From contig OZ220707.1 in NCBI GenBank assembly GCA_965116685.1, forward strand, positions 2,852,001 to 2,916,000: DNA of 64,000 nucleotides. Direction: 5' to 3'. The position numbers were made by a program, and so were the translations under genes. Shown here piece after piece: positions 35,981 through 45,026 of the stretch. Positions within the stretch are counted from its first letter, which is position 1, and each line of letters starts with the position of its first letter. Below the pieces are notes generated by a model. The model was not told the origin of the DNA. It saw only the letters and a list, made by a program, of their open reading frames with translations, and ran no database searches. The DNA is from Bin80 sp965116685. GTDB taxonomy: Bacteria > Bacteroidota > Rhodothermia > Rhodothermales > Bin80.

Positions 35981-36667
35981 ATGAACGATCATCTGCATGT
36001 TGCCATCATCATGGATGGCAATGGCCGCTGGGCCACTGAACGCGGTCTTCCGCGTACAGCAGGACATCACGCGGGGGTTCGATCACTCAGAGCAACGGTT
36101 GAGGCTGCCGTTGAACGCCCAATTCATACGCTGACCCTGTATGCATTTTCGTCGGATAACTGGCAGCGTCCCCAGAGCGAGGTCAGGGCACTGATGCGGA
36201 TTCTGGCGGCGCAGTTACCGAGTCAGGCGGCCCGTTGTGTTCGGCAGAATATTCGGCTGAGTATCATTGGCAGGCGGGACCGTCTGCCGGATCCTGTCTT
36301 GCATGCCGTCACACGTGCTGAAGCCCGTACCATGCACGGGACGGCTCTGCATCTGCGTTTGGCGATTGATTATTCTGCGCGGCATTCTCTCACACGGGCA
36401 GCACAGCACGTTGGGAATAATGGGAATGGAAATTTTATACAGGCACTCATGCGGGCTTACAATGCAGACAGTCTAGTACCGGATGTGGATCTTCTGATAC
36501 GAACCGGCGGGGAACAGCGTCTGAGCGATTTCCTGCTTTGGGAGTGCGCCTATGCGGAACTCTACTTCATCCCGGATTACTGGCCGGACTTTGACGGAAC
36601 GAAGCTGGACACGGCCCTTTGTGCGTTCCAGAAGCGGCAGCGCCGTTTTGGTGCGGTGCCGGTCTGA
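35981..36667 (+). CDS. uppS: Isoprenyl (undecaprenyl) diphosphate synthase
   Basis: The protein has 228 residues from ATG 35981, preceded by CAGGAAACG as a weak ribosome site; in-frame ATGs at 35906 and 35960 would add non-conserved residues. Cis-prenyltransferase motifs are HVAIIMDGNGRWATERG with catalytic Asp12, GHHAGVRSLRATVEAA, YAFSSDNWQRPQSEV, and LLIRTGGEQRLSDFLLWECA with the C-terminal AYAELYFIPDYWPDF. It makes the C55 lipid carrier for cell-wall and O-antigen synthesis from farnesyl and isopentenyl diphosphate. It is slightly shorter than the usual about 250 residues. Confidence 0.92.
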   Translation: MNDHLHVAIIMDGNGRWATERGLPRTAGHHAGVRSLRATVEAAVERPIHTLTLYAFSSDNWQRPQSEVRALMRILAAQLPSQAARCVRQNIRLSIIGRRDRLPDPVLHAVTRAEARTMHGTALHLRLAIDYSARHSLTRAAQHVGNNGNGNFIQALMRAYNADSLVPDVDLLIRTGGEQRLSDFLLWECAYAELYFIPDYWPDFDGTKLDTALCAFQKRQRRFGAVPV

Positions 36668-36696
36668 AGACCCGACAGCATGGATGGAGGTAACCA

Positions 36697-36857
36697 TGCG
36701 CGCCGCTGTACTCATCAGACAGGATGGTCAAAGGTTTTGGCTGATGCCCGACATTAACGGCATACAAACCGGTCGACTGGAAGCGGTATCCGTCCCTGAA
36801 AACCGAGTGGGCGCGCCCTGGATAGCAACACGTGGGGGGTATCGTGCCGGCGTATGA
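36697..36857 (+). CDS. Small hypothetical protein (53 aa)
   Basis: The ATG is preceded by a good ribosome site (GGAGG, spacing about 5) 30 bp after uppS. The peptide starts MRAAVLIRQDGQRFWLMPDI and ends RGGYRAGV. I do not recognise it. A second small open frame begins at 36854 with an ATGA overlap and runs to 37135 (93 codons), but it runs into the 3' end of the opposite gene and may be spurious. Confidence 0.35.
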
Positions 36858-37080
36858 TCGCGGATATGCCGGCAATCGTATTCGAGATTGATGCCGTTGC
36901 AGCTGAAGACCATTACGCTGCAGGGGAAACGGAATTTGCCGGGATCATGTCTGACCTGGCAACCCGTTTCCGCTGCAGCGTAATCAATGGCGTTCAGCGG
37001 GTCAAACCATTGATTCCTCTTTTTCTTCCTCATCTAGCCTTATGCGCTCAAAAAATGCAGATCGCGACCACTGGTTGCGC

Positions 37081-37473
37081 TTATAATAAGTTTTCGACGG
37101 CTACATATATTCCCGGTATCAAACCGCCGAGGTAAAGCTTATACTCACCCCATGCTCTAAAGGAAATTGAAAAAAACTCCTCGTCTATGTCAGTCCAATA
37201 TCCAACGCCTACCAAGCCATCAGACACTAAAGATATCATGGCAAACAGAAACATGAACCATATCAGACTAAAAGTCTCAACCTTTCTCCCTAGAGGAAGG
37301 TACAGGTAAATCCCTACAGCTAAGACTATCGAAATTACTGTGATCCATAATACATCGCTTTGAGTGTAAGCACCGTCAAAAGCGTCCCACCAAATCCAGA
37401 AAAGGAATAAAGGGGTCCCTACAGAAAAACCAATTCTTCTAAGTTCTGCGATCATTTGTTTATTCAGGTCCAT
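37081..37473 (-). CDS. Four-helix small membrane protein, unknown function
   Basis: The protein has 130 residues. Hydrophobic segments are GTPLFLFWIWWDAF, WITVISIVLAVGIYLYLPL, LIWFMFLFAMISLVSDGLV and LYLGGLIPGIYVAVENLL. No family recognised. Its start overlaps the 3' end of the split lipoprotein gene by 14 bp, so the two were probably an operon. The upstream promoter is now separated by the IS4 element. Confidence 0.6.
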   Translation of the reverse strand: MDLNKQMIAELRRIGFSVGTPLFLFWIWWDAFDGAYTQSDVLWITVISIVLAVGIYLYLPLGRKVETFSLIWFMFLFAMISLVSDGLVGVGYWTDIDEEFFSISFRAWGEYKLYLGGLIPGIYVAVENLL

Positions 37474-37706
37474 AACAGTTTTCGAGACATCTATTAAATT
37501 TTCGGTCAGCTCTATTTAGCGCTCTGCGGTGTTCTCTATTCGCATGAATATCGCAGAGCACTATGGTTACTACCCCAGTAACAAAGCCTGTTATAGGACC
37601 AACCAGACCACCCAAAGTTGCTGTACCATATCCTTTTAGATCACAATCCGATTTAGCCCCTTCTGTGGCATCATACAATATCTCCAGAGCATCTTCAACT
37701 TCTCCC
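37460..37706 (-). pseudogene. Lipoprotein gene, 3' part, split by the IS4 element
   Basis: The frame reads GEVEDALEILYDATEGAKSD, then TATLGGLVGPITGFVTGVV, and ends NRCLENCYGPE. A TTG at 37678 could serve as a start for a 72-residue protein. The frame, however, continues upstream to the IS edge and joins in frame with the 5' part at 40349-40781 (…NNPCTERCAR). I therefore read it as the C-terminus of one interrupted gene. Confidence 0.5.
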
Positions 37707-40348
37707 CCTAGGTCTGCCCTGTACGTTTAAGAGGGACTTGACAATGGTTTTCCTATTGCTTAGTTTAGCAATATGCAAGCACAATCCGCGATACTTACAG
37801 TACTGCGTAATGCTCTTCCGGCATTGTCGACAACGGTGGTGTCACATCAAGACAAGAGTCGTCGAGCTTTGGGGCGAATTGTGTGTGCGCAGTTCAATTT
37901 CGTGAATGCTCAGGGAGGCCATCGGCTTTCGGGTTGCATGAAGGCATTAGTGTTACTGGAATCGGAGGGGCACTTTTCTCTACCGAAGCCACAAACCGCG
38001 TCGTTTGTCCGCGGTCCCCGTCTATTGGATGAACCGGTTCCGAAGGCGTTGGATGTCCCCACGGATGTCCGTGAGATCAAGGATTTAGAGATTATTTTGG
38101 TCACCGATTCGGGGGATCGAGCGATCTGGAATACACTTCTGGATGCGGAGCATCCACAGGGGAGCACCACCTTTGCGGGCGCGCAGCATCGCTACCTGAT
38201 TCGGAGTGCGCACGGTGAACTGGGGGTGGTCGGTTTTTCTGCTGCGGCGTTGTATCTCAAGGCTCGGGATCAATGGATGGCGTGGGATCATCCAAAGCGC
38301 GCGGAGAATTTGAACCGTGTGGTGAACCTGAGTCGTTTTCTGATTCGATCAGACGTGTTCTGCAAGAACCTGGCGAGCCACGCATTGGGACGAGTGCTGC
38401 GGCGCTTGCCCTCCGATTTTATGGCAACGTATGGGTATTCCCCTTATGTGATAGAGACCTTTGTGGGACCCGATCAGGAGGGGACTTGTTTTCGAGCGGC
38501 GGGATTCCGATATTTGGGACTTACGCAGGGGCGGGGCCGCCATGCACCCTCGAAGACACGCACGCGCCCGCAGAAAAAAGTATTTGCCTATGAACTGGAT
38601 CCAAACTGGCGCACGCACTTGGCCGTGCCGTATGTGGAATTGCGCCCTCGGCTGGAGGTGGGGGCAGGTCTGGACAGCGATCGGTGGGCGGAACAGGAGT
38701 TTGGTGGTGCGGATCTCGGGGATCGGCGTCTCAATGTGCGTTTGGTAAAAAACGCGGAGTTAGCGGCAAAGACGATGGGCAATCCTGTCACCACAACCCC
38801 CGAGCGAAATATCAAGGACGTTCGGGCCTACTGGCGTTTTTGGGAGAGGGCCAACGAACGTGGGATCACCCCGGCACAGATTCTGTTCCCGCATCGCCAG
38901 CGGACGATTGAGCGAATGCGAACCCAGGAGACGGTGTTGTGTGTTCAGGACGGAACCAAGATCTCATACAGTACGCGTTCGGACACCGAGGGACTGGATA
39001 TCATTGGACAGAACCAGACCTCTGCGAAAGCCCGCGGGGTGTGTCTGCATGCAACGATCGCCCTGAATGACGAGGGATTACCGTTGGGGGTGTTGCGATG
39101 TGCCTATGGGACAGAGAACCCAAAATCCCAAAGCTGGCTACACGGTCTGTCTGACATTGACGAGGCAGCCGAGACGCTGCCACGCAAGACGAAGGTGGTT
39201 GGTGTGATGGATCGGGAAGCGGATGCGTTCGAGATTTTGTCTGCGCATCGGACGCTGAAGCGGACGCATCTATTGGTTCGGGCCAAGCACGACCGGAAGC
39301 TGAATACAGACGAGGGGCGATTATTTAAGGCGATGCGAAAGGGGCCGCCTGCGGATGTGATGGAGTTGTCGGTGGAGCAGTTGAGTCGTCGGATGAAGTC
39401 GGGGCGGGTCACTCATAAAGGTCGTCCGGCACGAAATGCCCGGATGGAGTTGCGGTATTGCAAAGTGACTCTACCTCCGACCAGGGACCGTACGCAAGCC
39501 CCCATGGAGGTCTGGGGAATTCATCTGCGTGAACTCAATCCGCCGGAAAATGCAACGCGGATTGAATGGTATCTGTTGACCACGCAACCCATCACAAGCC
39601 CGGAGCAGGCGAAGCAGATGGTAGAATATTACCAGTTGCGCTGGCGTGTGGAAGACACCTTCCGGGTGCTCAAGAGTGGCTGCAAGGTGGAGAAGTTGCG
39701 GATGCAGAAGGCGGGCTCTTTGCACCGGGCGATCACCCTGCACATAGTCACGGCGTGGCGAATCATGTTGATGACGCTTTTGGGGCGTGTGGACGCGGAC
39801 TTGGACATGGACGTATTCTTTCGAGAGTCCGAGTTAGAGATGATGAAGGTCTACGCCCGTAGCTATGGCCTTGCGGTCCCCACCAGCCTGCCCTCGGCCA
39901 TCTTACTGGTGGCCATGATGGGCGGCTACATGAATCGCAAACACGATCCACCGCCCGGGCACACCATCATGTGGCGCGGCTATGCAAACCTTCAAATGCG
40001 TGCCATCGCCTATGAGGAGTTGGGGGGCTTCTTTGACTTGGTGGAGCGTCCGCCTCCATAGCAGCCAACGTGCTCCATTGCTCCCTCCTGATCTGCTGTT
40101 CCCTCCTTGAGCGCCCGAAAGCTTCATACCCTTGCTGTGTGCAGGCTACAGAAGAATGTCGTGTCTGCGAGATCTCGCTTGTTCCAGAACGCGAAAAACA
40201 CGGAAAATGGCAGTGCCAGACGGTCAACCTCAGAGAAATGCGCGAAATCTGTCGTACCTCGTCGGACAAGAACTCACGAAAATTCGCCTACATAAACCGA
40301 AGAACCCCCATTGTCCAGTCTTTTTTCTGAGTACAAGGCAGCCCTAGG
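37707..40348 (+). mobile_element. IS4-family element with DUF4338-containing transposase
   Basis: Imperfect terminal inverted repeats begin CCTAGGTCTGCCCTGTAC on the left and CCTAGGGCTGCCTTGTAC (complement) on the right, and similarity continues to GACTTGACAATGG/GACTGGACAATGG about 40 bp inside. The probable target duplication is GAGAGA/GGGAGA on the minus strand, with one mismatch. The element is about 2.64 kb. About 280 bp after the transposase gene (40062-40348) are noncoding. Confidence 0.72.
37773..40061 (+). CDS. IS4-family transposase fused to an N-terminal DUF4338 (DruA-like) domain
   Basis: The protein has 762 residues. The N-terminal about 260 residues resemble DUF4338/DruA, the signature protein of the Druantia anti-phage system: AIWNTLLDAEHPQGSTTFAG, LGVVGFSAAALYLKARDQWM, VNLSRFLIRSDVFCKNLAS and YGYSPYVIETFV. 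Residues about 305-760 are an IS4/Tn5-like transposase: an N-terminal DNA-binding WAEQEFGGADLGDRRLN, the DDE region with LCVQDGTKISYSTRSDTEG and VVGVMDREADAFEIL, and the IS4 signature YYQLRWRVEDTFRVLKSG (Y-x2-R-x3-E-x6-K). The frame is intact. A defence role is not implied; DUF4338 may be a nucleic-acid-handling module used by both systems. Confidence 0.85.
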   Translation: MQAQSAILTVLRNALPALSTTVVSHQDKSRRALGRIVCAQFNFVNAQGGHRLSGCMKALVLLESEGHFSLPKPQTASFVRGPRLLDEPVPKALDVPTDVREIKDLEIILVTDSGDRAIWNTLLDAEHPQGSTTFAGAQHRYLIRSAHGELGVVGFSAAALYLKARDQWMAWDHPKRAENLNRVVNLSRFLIRSDVFCKNLASHALGRVLRRLPSDFMATYGYSPYVIETFVGPDQEGTCFRAAGFRYLGLTQGRGRHAPSKTRTRPQKKVFAYELDPNWRTHLAVPYVELRPRLEVGAGLDSDRWAEQEFGGADLGDRRLNVRLVKNAELAAKTMGNPVTTTPERNIKDVRAYWRFWERANERGITPAQILFPHRQRTIERMRTQETVLCVQDGTKISYSTRSDTEGLDIIGQNQTSAKARGVCLHATIALNDEGLPLGVLRCAYGTENPKSQSWLHGLSDIDEAAETLPRKTKVVGVMDREADAFEILSAHRTLKRTHLLVRAKHDRKLNTDEGRLFKAMRKGPPADVMELSVEQLSRRMKSGRVTHKGRPARNARMELRYCKVTLPPTRDRTQAPMEVWGIHLRELNPPENATRIEWYLLTTQPITSPEQAKQMVEYYQLRWRVEDTFRVLKSGCKVEKLRMQKAGSLHRAITLHIVTAWRIMLMTLLGRVDADLDMDVFFRESELEMMKVYARSYGLAVPTSLPSAILLVAMMGGYMNRKHDPPPGHTIMWRGYANLQMRAIAYEELGGFFDLVERPPP

Positions 40349-40781
40349 TCTCTCGCGCAACGCTCAGTGCATGGATTGTTTATCTGTGACAAGCGGTTCA
40401 AGCCATAGTGTTCGAACGCTATATTTTTTAATCCCTGTCTTGATGTTCCTTGAGCTCTCGCTTTTTCAAGTTCAAAGAGTAATTTCATTGGGCCATGATA
40501 TTGGGAAAGTTCAATGGCCAAGCGATTCGCTTTCAAAACTTTTGCACTATCTAAAACTCCATCGAACTGATCTTTAATGATCTCATCCAGAAGATTATCG
40601 TAGGCGGCAGCCAGTTCCGGCGGCTCTTGATTGAAAGCTATTTGATCAATCTGATCTTGGCTATCATCAGCAATTTCAGTAATCGCAGAATCATTACAAC
40701 CGCTTATAACCAGTGCAAAGACTAGCAGAACTGTACCAAAACTGTACCAAAGTAGAACTTTGGATTTGTAGATTTTTTCAT
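40349..40781 (-). pseudogene. Lipoprotein gene, 5' part (frameshifted and split by IS4 element)
   Basis: The complement strand starts with ATG at 40781. An 11-bp tandem duplication (TTGGTACAGTT twice) throws the frame. Removing one copy gives MKKSTNPKFYFGTVLLVFAL followed by VISGCN, a classic lipoprotein signal with lipobox Cys. The mature part continues DSAITEIADDSQDQIDQIAF … ELEKARAQGTSRQGLKNIAF … NPCTERCAR until the IS4 edge at 40349. The remainder lies at 37460-37706. No family recognised. Both lesions make it a pseudogene unless the tandem duplication is phase-variable. Confidence 0.6.
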
Positions 40782-41443
40782 ATTGAATTTGCCCCTCGGC
40801 ATTTTAAGTTCGCTGCCAATATACAACAAAATAATATATGCAGGGGGGATGGATATATATATATATATATGTCGAACGCAACGTAATGCTCATTAATGTT
40901 TCGCAACTTACTGGTTCCAGAACGCTTTTTCCCCGGATCGCGGGCAAAAGCATATATGCGGACAATCTGGCCGGATAAAATACCCCGCATTGCGCCCAGA
41001 ATTGCAATTCTCGCGCGATGCGGGTTTGAGTAGGGATAATACCCCATTTGAGCAACCGACAGGGACATACGTACAAATGGACGGGATTTAAGCTGCACAT
41101 GGATACGGCGGACGATGGGATTCAGATTGGGAAGCGTTCCTCCGAACACTGGATCGACACGGCCAAACCAAAAATCGGCACAATGGTAGAACCTTACAAC
41201 TCCGCCCCAGCTTCCGCTAAGTTTGACGCATCCTCACGACGAGCGATACAGAAAATATCATAGGCCGAAAAATTGATCAACAATATTGTGTATCTTTGGT
41301 GCAGATTTCGTTTGAGCGAGTATAATAAACATGTTCAATTGTCAGCGAGATAAAGGACCGTGCGACCGTGCAGGTGTTTTATTTGAGGGTGTTCTGAGGA
41401 TGCATAAGACTCGATTCCTTGTTGGTTATCTTGGTTTTGAATC
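40782..41443. other. Relic region with an IS5-like transposase fragment
   Basis: There is no intact gene here. On the plus strand about 41050-41130 reads RQGHTYKWTGFKLHMDTADD, matching the IS5-like transposase at 15430-15983 (KGHTHKWTGFKLHMDTADGG), so it is a short relic. A run of AT repeats lies at about 40853-40870. The last 150 bp should contain the promoter of the operon starting at 41444; it is AT-rich with TATAAT at about 41320-41326. Confidence 0.55.
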
Positions 41444-44400
41444 ATGAAAAAAATTCAAGATTGTCATAGGATGCAGTGGCTTCCAGCCATGTTTGTTTTA
41501 ACATGTGTTGTGACTTCGGCGTTTGGGCAGGACCAAACGGATAACTGCCCATCAAGCTTGAATGTGGCTGGAGGTGAATCCATAATGATAGACTGCGGTT
41601 TGGAAGCACCTTTTCTTGAATATGAATGGACAAGCCCAGATCCATCCTGGCTGGCGTATTTGAGTGATACCACAGTGCCATCTCCTTATTTTAATGCGCC
41701 CAATGCTGTTAGTGCTTCCCCACGATTGGCGTACAGCAGGCTGAGTCTTGATCAGGATGGAAATGTGGTAGATCGCCAATTGCTTTCCATCACGATGAAC
41801 TCGGGATCCTCTCCGATTGTCTGTACCCATGTGGATGGACGGGATTGTCTATCGCCGGAAAGCAGGGACCAGGATTTGTTGAATGACCGGTATACGCCGG
41901 AGGCCTTCAATCTGTCTAGAGAAGAAAGCAGTATGCCGTTTTTGGAATGCGAGCCGCGTATCACGGTTGAGAGTGGCACGATGGCCGAGATACGGTGCAC
42001 CGGGCTGAATCCATCAGGAGAGCAGTTGACGTATAGAGCTGAATTCGATTGGCCTCCCTTTCGTGAGACAAGGATTCTTGCAGATGGAGCATTTGACTAC
42101 TTTGTTCGAGTACCATTGATTGATCAACCGGCAGATGTTCGAATCCTTGAGGTCAGTGCATCTGTGCAGGGCAAGGACATGCAGGTTTCGCAGAGTATAG
42201 AGGTGCATATCGTTAACCGAAGTCCGTTCTTGATCTGCGAGGACATGATTGTAGAAGAAGAAGTGGAGGCGGCATTTGCATGTTCGATGACTCCAGACGA
42301 GGATATTGAGTATCAGTTCATTTCGGATCCTCCCCTGGTACAGCGGGGAATGTATGATCATTGGCCGACATTTCGTGCTCCGCAAGTGGATCGGGACAGG
42401 TCGGTTCCGGTCATTGTGAGGGCGTTTGAAGCAGGTTCGGGTCGGGTGACCGAAGCGGATTTTACGGTGAGGATCCGAGATACGTCAGATCCGGAGGATT
42501 TCACGATTGAATGTAATCCTGCGATGAAGGAAGTGTTTGAGGGGGCTCCAGATATTCGCATTGAATGCGAAGAAATGACGGATGCAGAGGTTAAATTGAG
42601 TTGGACGTTGGGTGCCGAGGGGGCGAACGATCCGTTTGATCGGATAAATTTTGCCGAGTTTACCGAAGGGAGGATAATATTTCTTGTTCCAGCTGATGTG
42701 GGACAGGATGAAACGTACGAGTACAAGGTGCTCGCTAAAAATTCTCTGGTAGAGGATGAACAAGCCAGGACGGAATTTGTGATAACGGTCTTGGATACAC
42801 CGCAAATCACTCTTAGCTGCAACGACGTTTCCGCACGTACAGGGGACCCACCTCTACAGCTTGGATGTGGAGCAGAAAATAGCAAAGAACTACCGTTGAA
42901 TTACATATGGGAATGGGATCCGACGACACGTCTTTCGGATGCATCTATCGCTAATCCGCTCTTTGACGTTCCAACCAATGACGAGCAGCAGCAGCTGAGG
43001 GCTGAGTATGAATATGAGGTGACGGTCTCTGCGGACAATCCAGATATTCCCTTTCTTACATCCACTTCGACGAATATGACCGTGACAGTGGAAAAGTATT
43101 TTGGAAAACTGGGATTGGAATGCACCAGTCCGATTGAAGTCTATGAGGGGACCCCACCTGTCTCCCTAAACTGTTCGGTCCAAGGGTTTAATTCCGAAGT
43201 CACAGATCCGATAGAATGGACTTGGAGCCCACAGGATCTTTTGAATCTTGAGGAAAGAAATCTCGTCTTCCAGACACCGGAATCGGTTCCCACGAATCCT
43301 ACAATCTACCGTTATGATATTTGGATAGAGGCACCGTACCATGACCGTTCTGATATGGTACAGGTTGAGGTTAGAGTTCTCAAGCGACCGGTTCTTGCTC
43401 TGGAGTGTCAGGATTTAACGGTGACCGTGGGGATGCCCGCCCAACGTATCCAATGTGAGGTGAGCAATGATCAAGATGATGCAGAATTGAATTATGTATG
43501 GCAATGGGATCCGACGACACGTCTTTCGGATACATCCACCGGTACTCCGCTCTTTGACACCCCTTCCCAGCAGCGGCTTTACTCTCAAGTATATACGTAT
43601 GGAGTCACCGTTCAGGTAGAGAACTCGAATCCCGTGGAGACAATGGTTTCGGTCACGGTGATCAACCCTGCTTCTGGTCCACCAAAGGAGATTGCGGTCA
43701 GCACATCAGAGTTGGATCTTGGTGTGGTTGGACCACATGGACAGGTTTGGCTGGATCCAGGGACGGAGCAGGTATCGGGTCTGGTGTACGAGGGATCCCG
43801 AATCCATGCGGGGCGAATGGTGGTTCGGTCACAGAATGAGGTGACCGTGTCCATGGAACAGCTTTCATCTGCCACGTTACGTCGTGTGGATCCACTGGGA
43901 GAATTGGACACATCCCGGGAATTAACGCTTACTCCTCAGTGGGCATACTCCGAGTCCTGCGTGGAGTTTGCTGCGAATACACAAGCTAGTCAAACGGTGC
44001 AAACCAACTTGCAGCCCGACGATTGCCATGTGATCCGAATTGGAGGAACCGTTGAACTTGAGGGGGCAGAGCCAGGAGATTATTCAGGAGGAGTTGCCGT
44101 GGTGGTGACGATTGATGAGATAGATCAGGTATATTCCATTCCAGTGGTTCTGACCGTGGAAACGGAGCGGCGGGTCGTTATTTTGGGGCCGGGAGGGGTC
44201 AGTATTCAATCCGCTCCAGCGACAACGGAGGCACTGCAATGGGATGAAAGTGTCAGTATTCAGCCACAGGTTGCGGTACTCGGGCCAAATACTCCGTCTG
44301 GAATCTTCACGATGACAAACCCTTCAGTATATTCGATGGAAATTGAGGTGTCAACGGAATTTGGATATCGTGAGGCCCAAGAAACCGATCCATTCTCAGT

Positions 44401-44935
44401 GCCAGCAACCGGTGAATTGGGGGATCTGGCAGAGTTGGTTTCTGTGTATCCAAACGTGGTCGTCTTGTTGCCAGGTGAGACAAAGCAGGTGCGTTACGCC
44501 GTCGCAGAACATGAACTCAGACAAATGGAGAATCGCGGCTATGCCGCACTATTCAACTTTACGGTCACATCACGTGCGTATGTTGAACAGCGTCGTGCTC
44601 CTGTAGCCGAACAGTCTGCCCGTGTTACATTCCAAGCTCCAGGAGTTTATATTCCAGGGCAAGGCCCAGAACAACTTCGCGCGACTGTGGAGTCGCGCAC
44701 GGAGCAGGCGGCTGTCGTTCTGATCGAAACGCACACCGCTCCGTTTTATGGCAATATTGTGGTAAAGGATGATGCGGGGAATGAGTTGGGAAGATCAGAA
44801 GCCTTGGTGTATACACGCAGCCGAGTACGTGTTGATTGGAATGCAAATCCGTCAGGCGGACTAACATTGCAATTCATCCCTTCACACCTAGACCAAATCA
44901 GACCAAACGACGTATACATTCCAGCCAATGACTAA
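41444..44935 (+). CDS. Large exported Ig/PKD-repeat protein with DUF4402-like and chaperone-like C-terminus
   Basis: The protein has 1163 residues with a signal peptide (AMFVLTCVVTSAFGQ). About seven Ig/PKD-like repeats of about 100 residues fill residues 30-750, each with a paired-Cys pattern and motifs such as YIWEWDPTTRLSDAS and YVWQWDPTTRLSDTS, two units nearly identical even in DNA. Residues about 750-905 resemble DUF4402 (SELDLGVVGPHGQVWLDPGT; IGGTVELEGAEPGDYSGG). The C-terminal part (GIFTMTNPSVYSMEIEVSTE; VYPNVVVLLPGETKQVRYAV) resembles the first domain of PapD-type pilus chaperones. I infer a periplasmic or surface adhesin/subunit-handling protein. It is the first gene of an eight-gene operon with an usher-like protein and ExbB/ExbD homologues. 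Confidence 0.75.
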   Translation: MKKIQDCHRMQWLPAMFVLTCVVTSAFGQDQTDNCPSSLNVAGGESIMIDCGLEAPFLEYEWTSPDPSWLAYLSDTTVPSPYFNAPNAVSASPRLAYSRLSLDQDGNVVDRQLLSITMNSGSSPIVCTHVDGRDCLSPESRDQDLLNDRYTPEAFNLSREESSMPFLECEPRITVESGTMAEIRCTGLNPSGEQLTYRAEFDWPPFRETRILADGAFDYFVRVPLIDQPADVRILEVSASVQGKDMQVSQSIEVHIVNRSPFLICEDMIVEEEVEAAFACSMTPDEDIEYQFISDPPLVQRGMYDHWPTFRAPQVDRDRSVPVIVRAFEAGSGRVTEADFTVRIRDTSDPEDFTIECNPAMKEVFEGAPDIRIECEEMTDAEVKLSWTLGAEGANDPFDRINFAEFTEGRIIFLVPADVGQDETYEYKVLAKNSLVEDEQARTEFVITVLDTPQITLSCNDVSARTGDPPLQLGCGAENSKELPLNYIWEWDPTTRLSDASIANPLFDVPTNDEQQQLRAEYEYEVTVSADNPDIPFLTSTSTNMTVTVEKYFGKLGLECTSPIEVYEGTPPVSLNCSVQGFNSEVTDPIEWTWSPQDLLNLEERNLVFQTPESVPTNPTIYRYDIWIEAPYHDRSDMVQVEVRVLKRPVLALECQDLTVTVGMPAQRIQCEVSNDQDDAELNYVWQWDPTTRLSDTSTGTPLFDTPSQQRLYSQVYTYGVTVQVENSNPVETMVSVTVINPASGPPKEIAVSTSELDLGVVGPHGQVWLDPGTEQVSGLVYEGSRIHAGRMVVRSQNEVTVSMEQLSSATLRRVDPLGELDTSRELTLTPQWAYSESCVEFAANTQASQTVQTNLQPDDCHVIRIGGTVELEGAEPGDYSGGVAVVVTIDEIDQVYSIPVVLTVETERRVVILGPGGVSIQSAPATTEALQWDESVSIQPQVAVLGPNTPSGIFTMTNPSVYSMEIEVSTEFGYREAQETDPFSVPATGELGDLAELVSVYPNVVVLLPGETKQVRYAVAEHELRQMENRGYAALFNFTVTSRAYVEQRRAPVAEQSARVTFQAPGVYIPGQGPEQLRATVESRTEQAAVVLIETHTAPFYGNIVVKDDAGNELGRSEALVYTRSRVRVDWNANPSGGLTLQFIPSHLDQIRPNDVYIPAND

Positions 44936-45026
44936 ATTCATTTTCCATGGGGCCGCATGCCTCTCCAGAGCCCAGAGGGGGCCGGGACAAAAAAGATATT
45001 TTGAGATCAACGGGAATCGTTCGGGA

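Noticed and set aside
36854..37135. 93-codon frame beginning with an ATGA overlap after the small 53-aa gene
   Set aside because: It overlaps the 3' end of the convergent membrane-protein gene and has no recognisable family; it is not listed as a separate gene.
37707..40348. DUF4338 domain as evidence for a Druantia defence system
   Set aside because: It is fused to an IS4 transposase with IS-type ends. No DruB-E or helicase genes are nearby, so no defence locus is claimed.
40845..40875. Run of alternating AT as a possible regulatory or origin element
   Set aside because: It is short, lies in a relic-rich stretch and has no associated repeats or replication genes.
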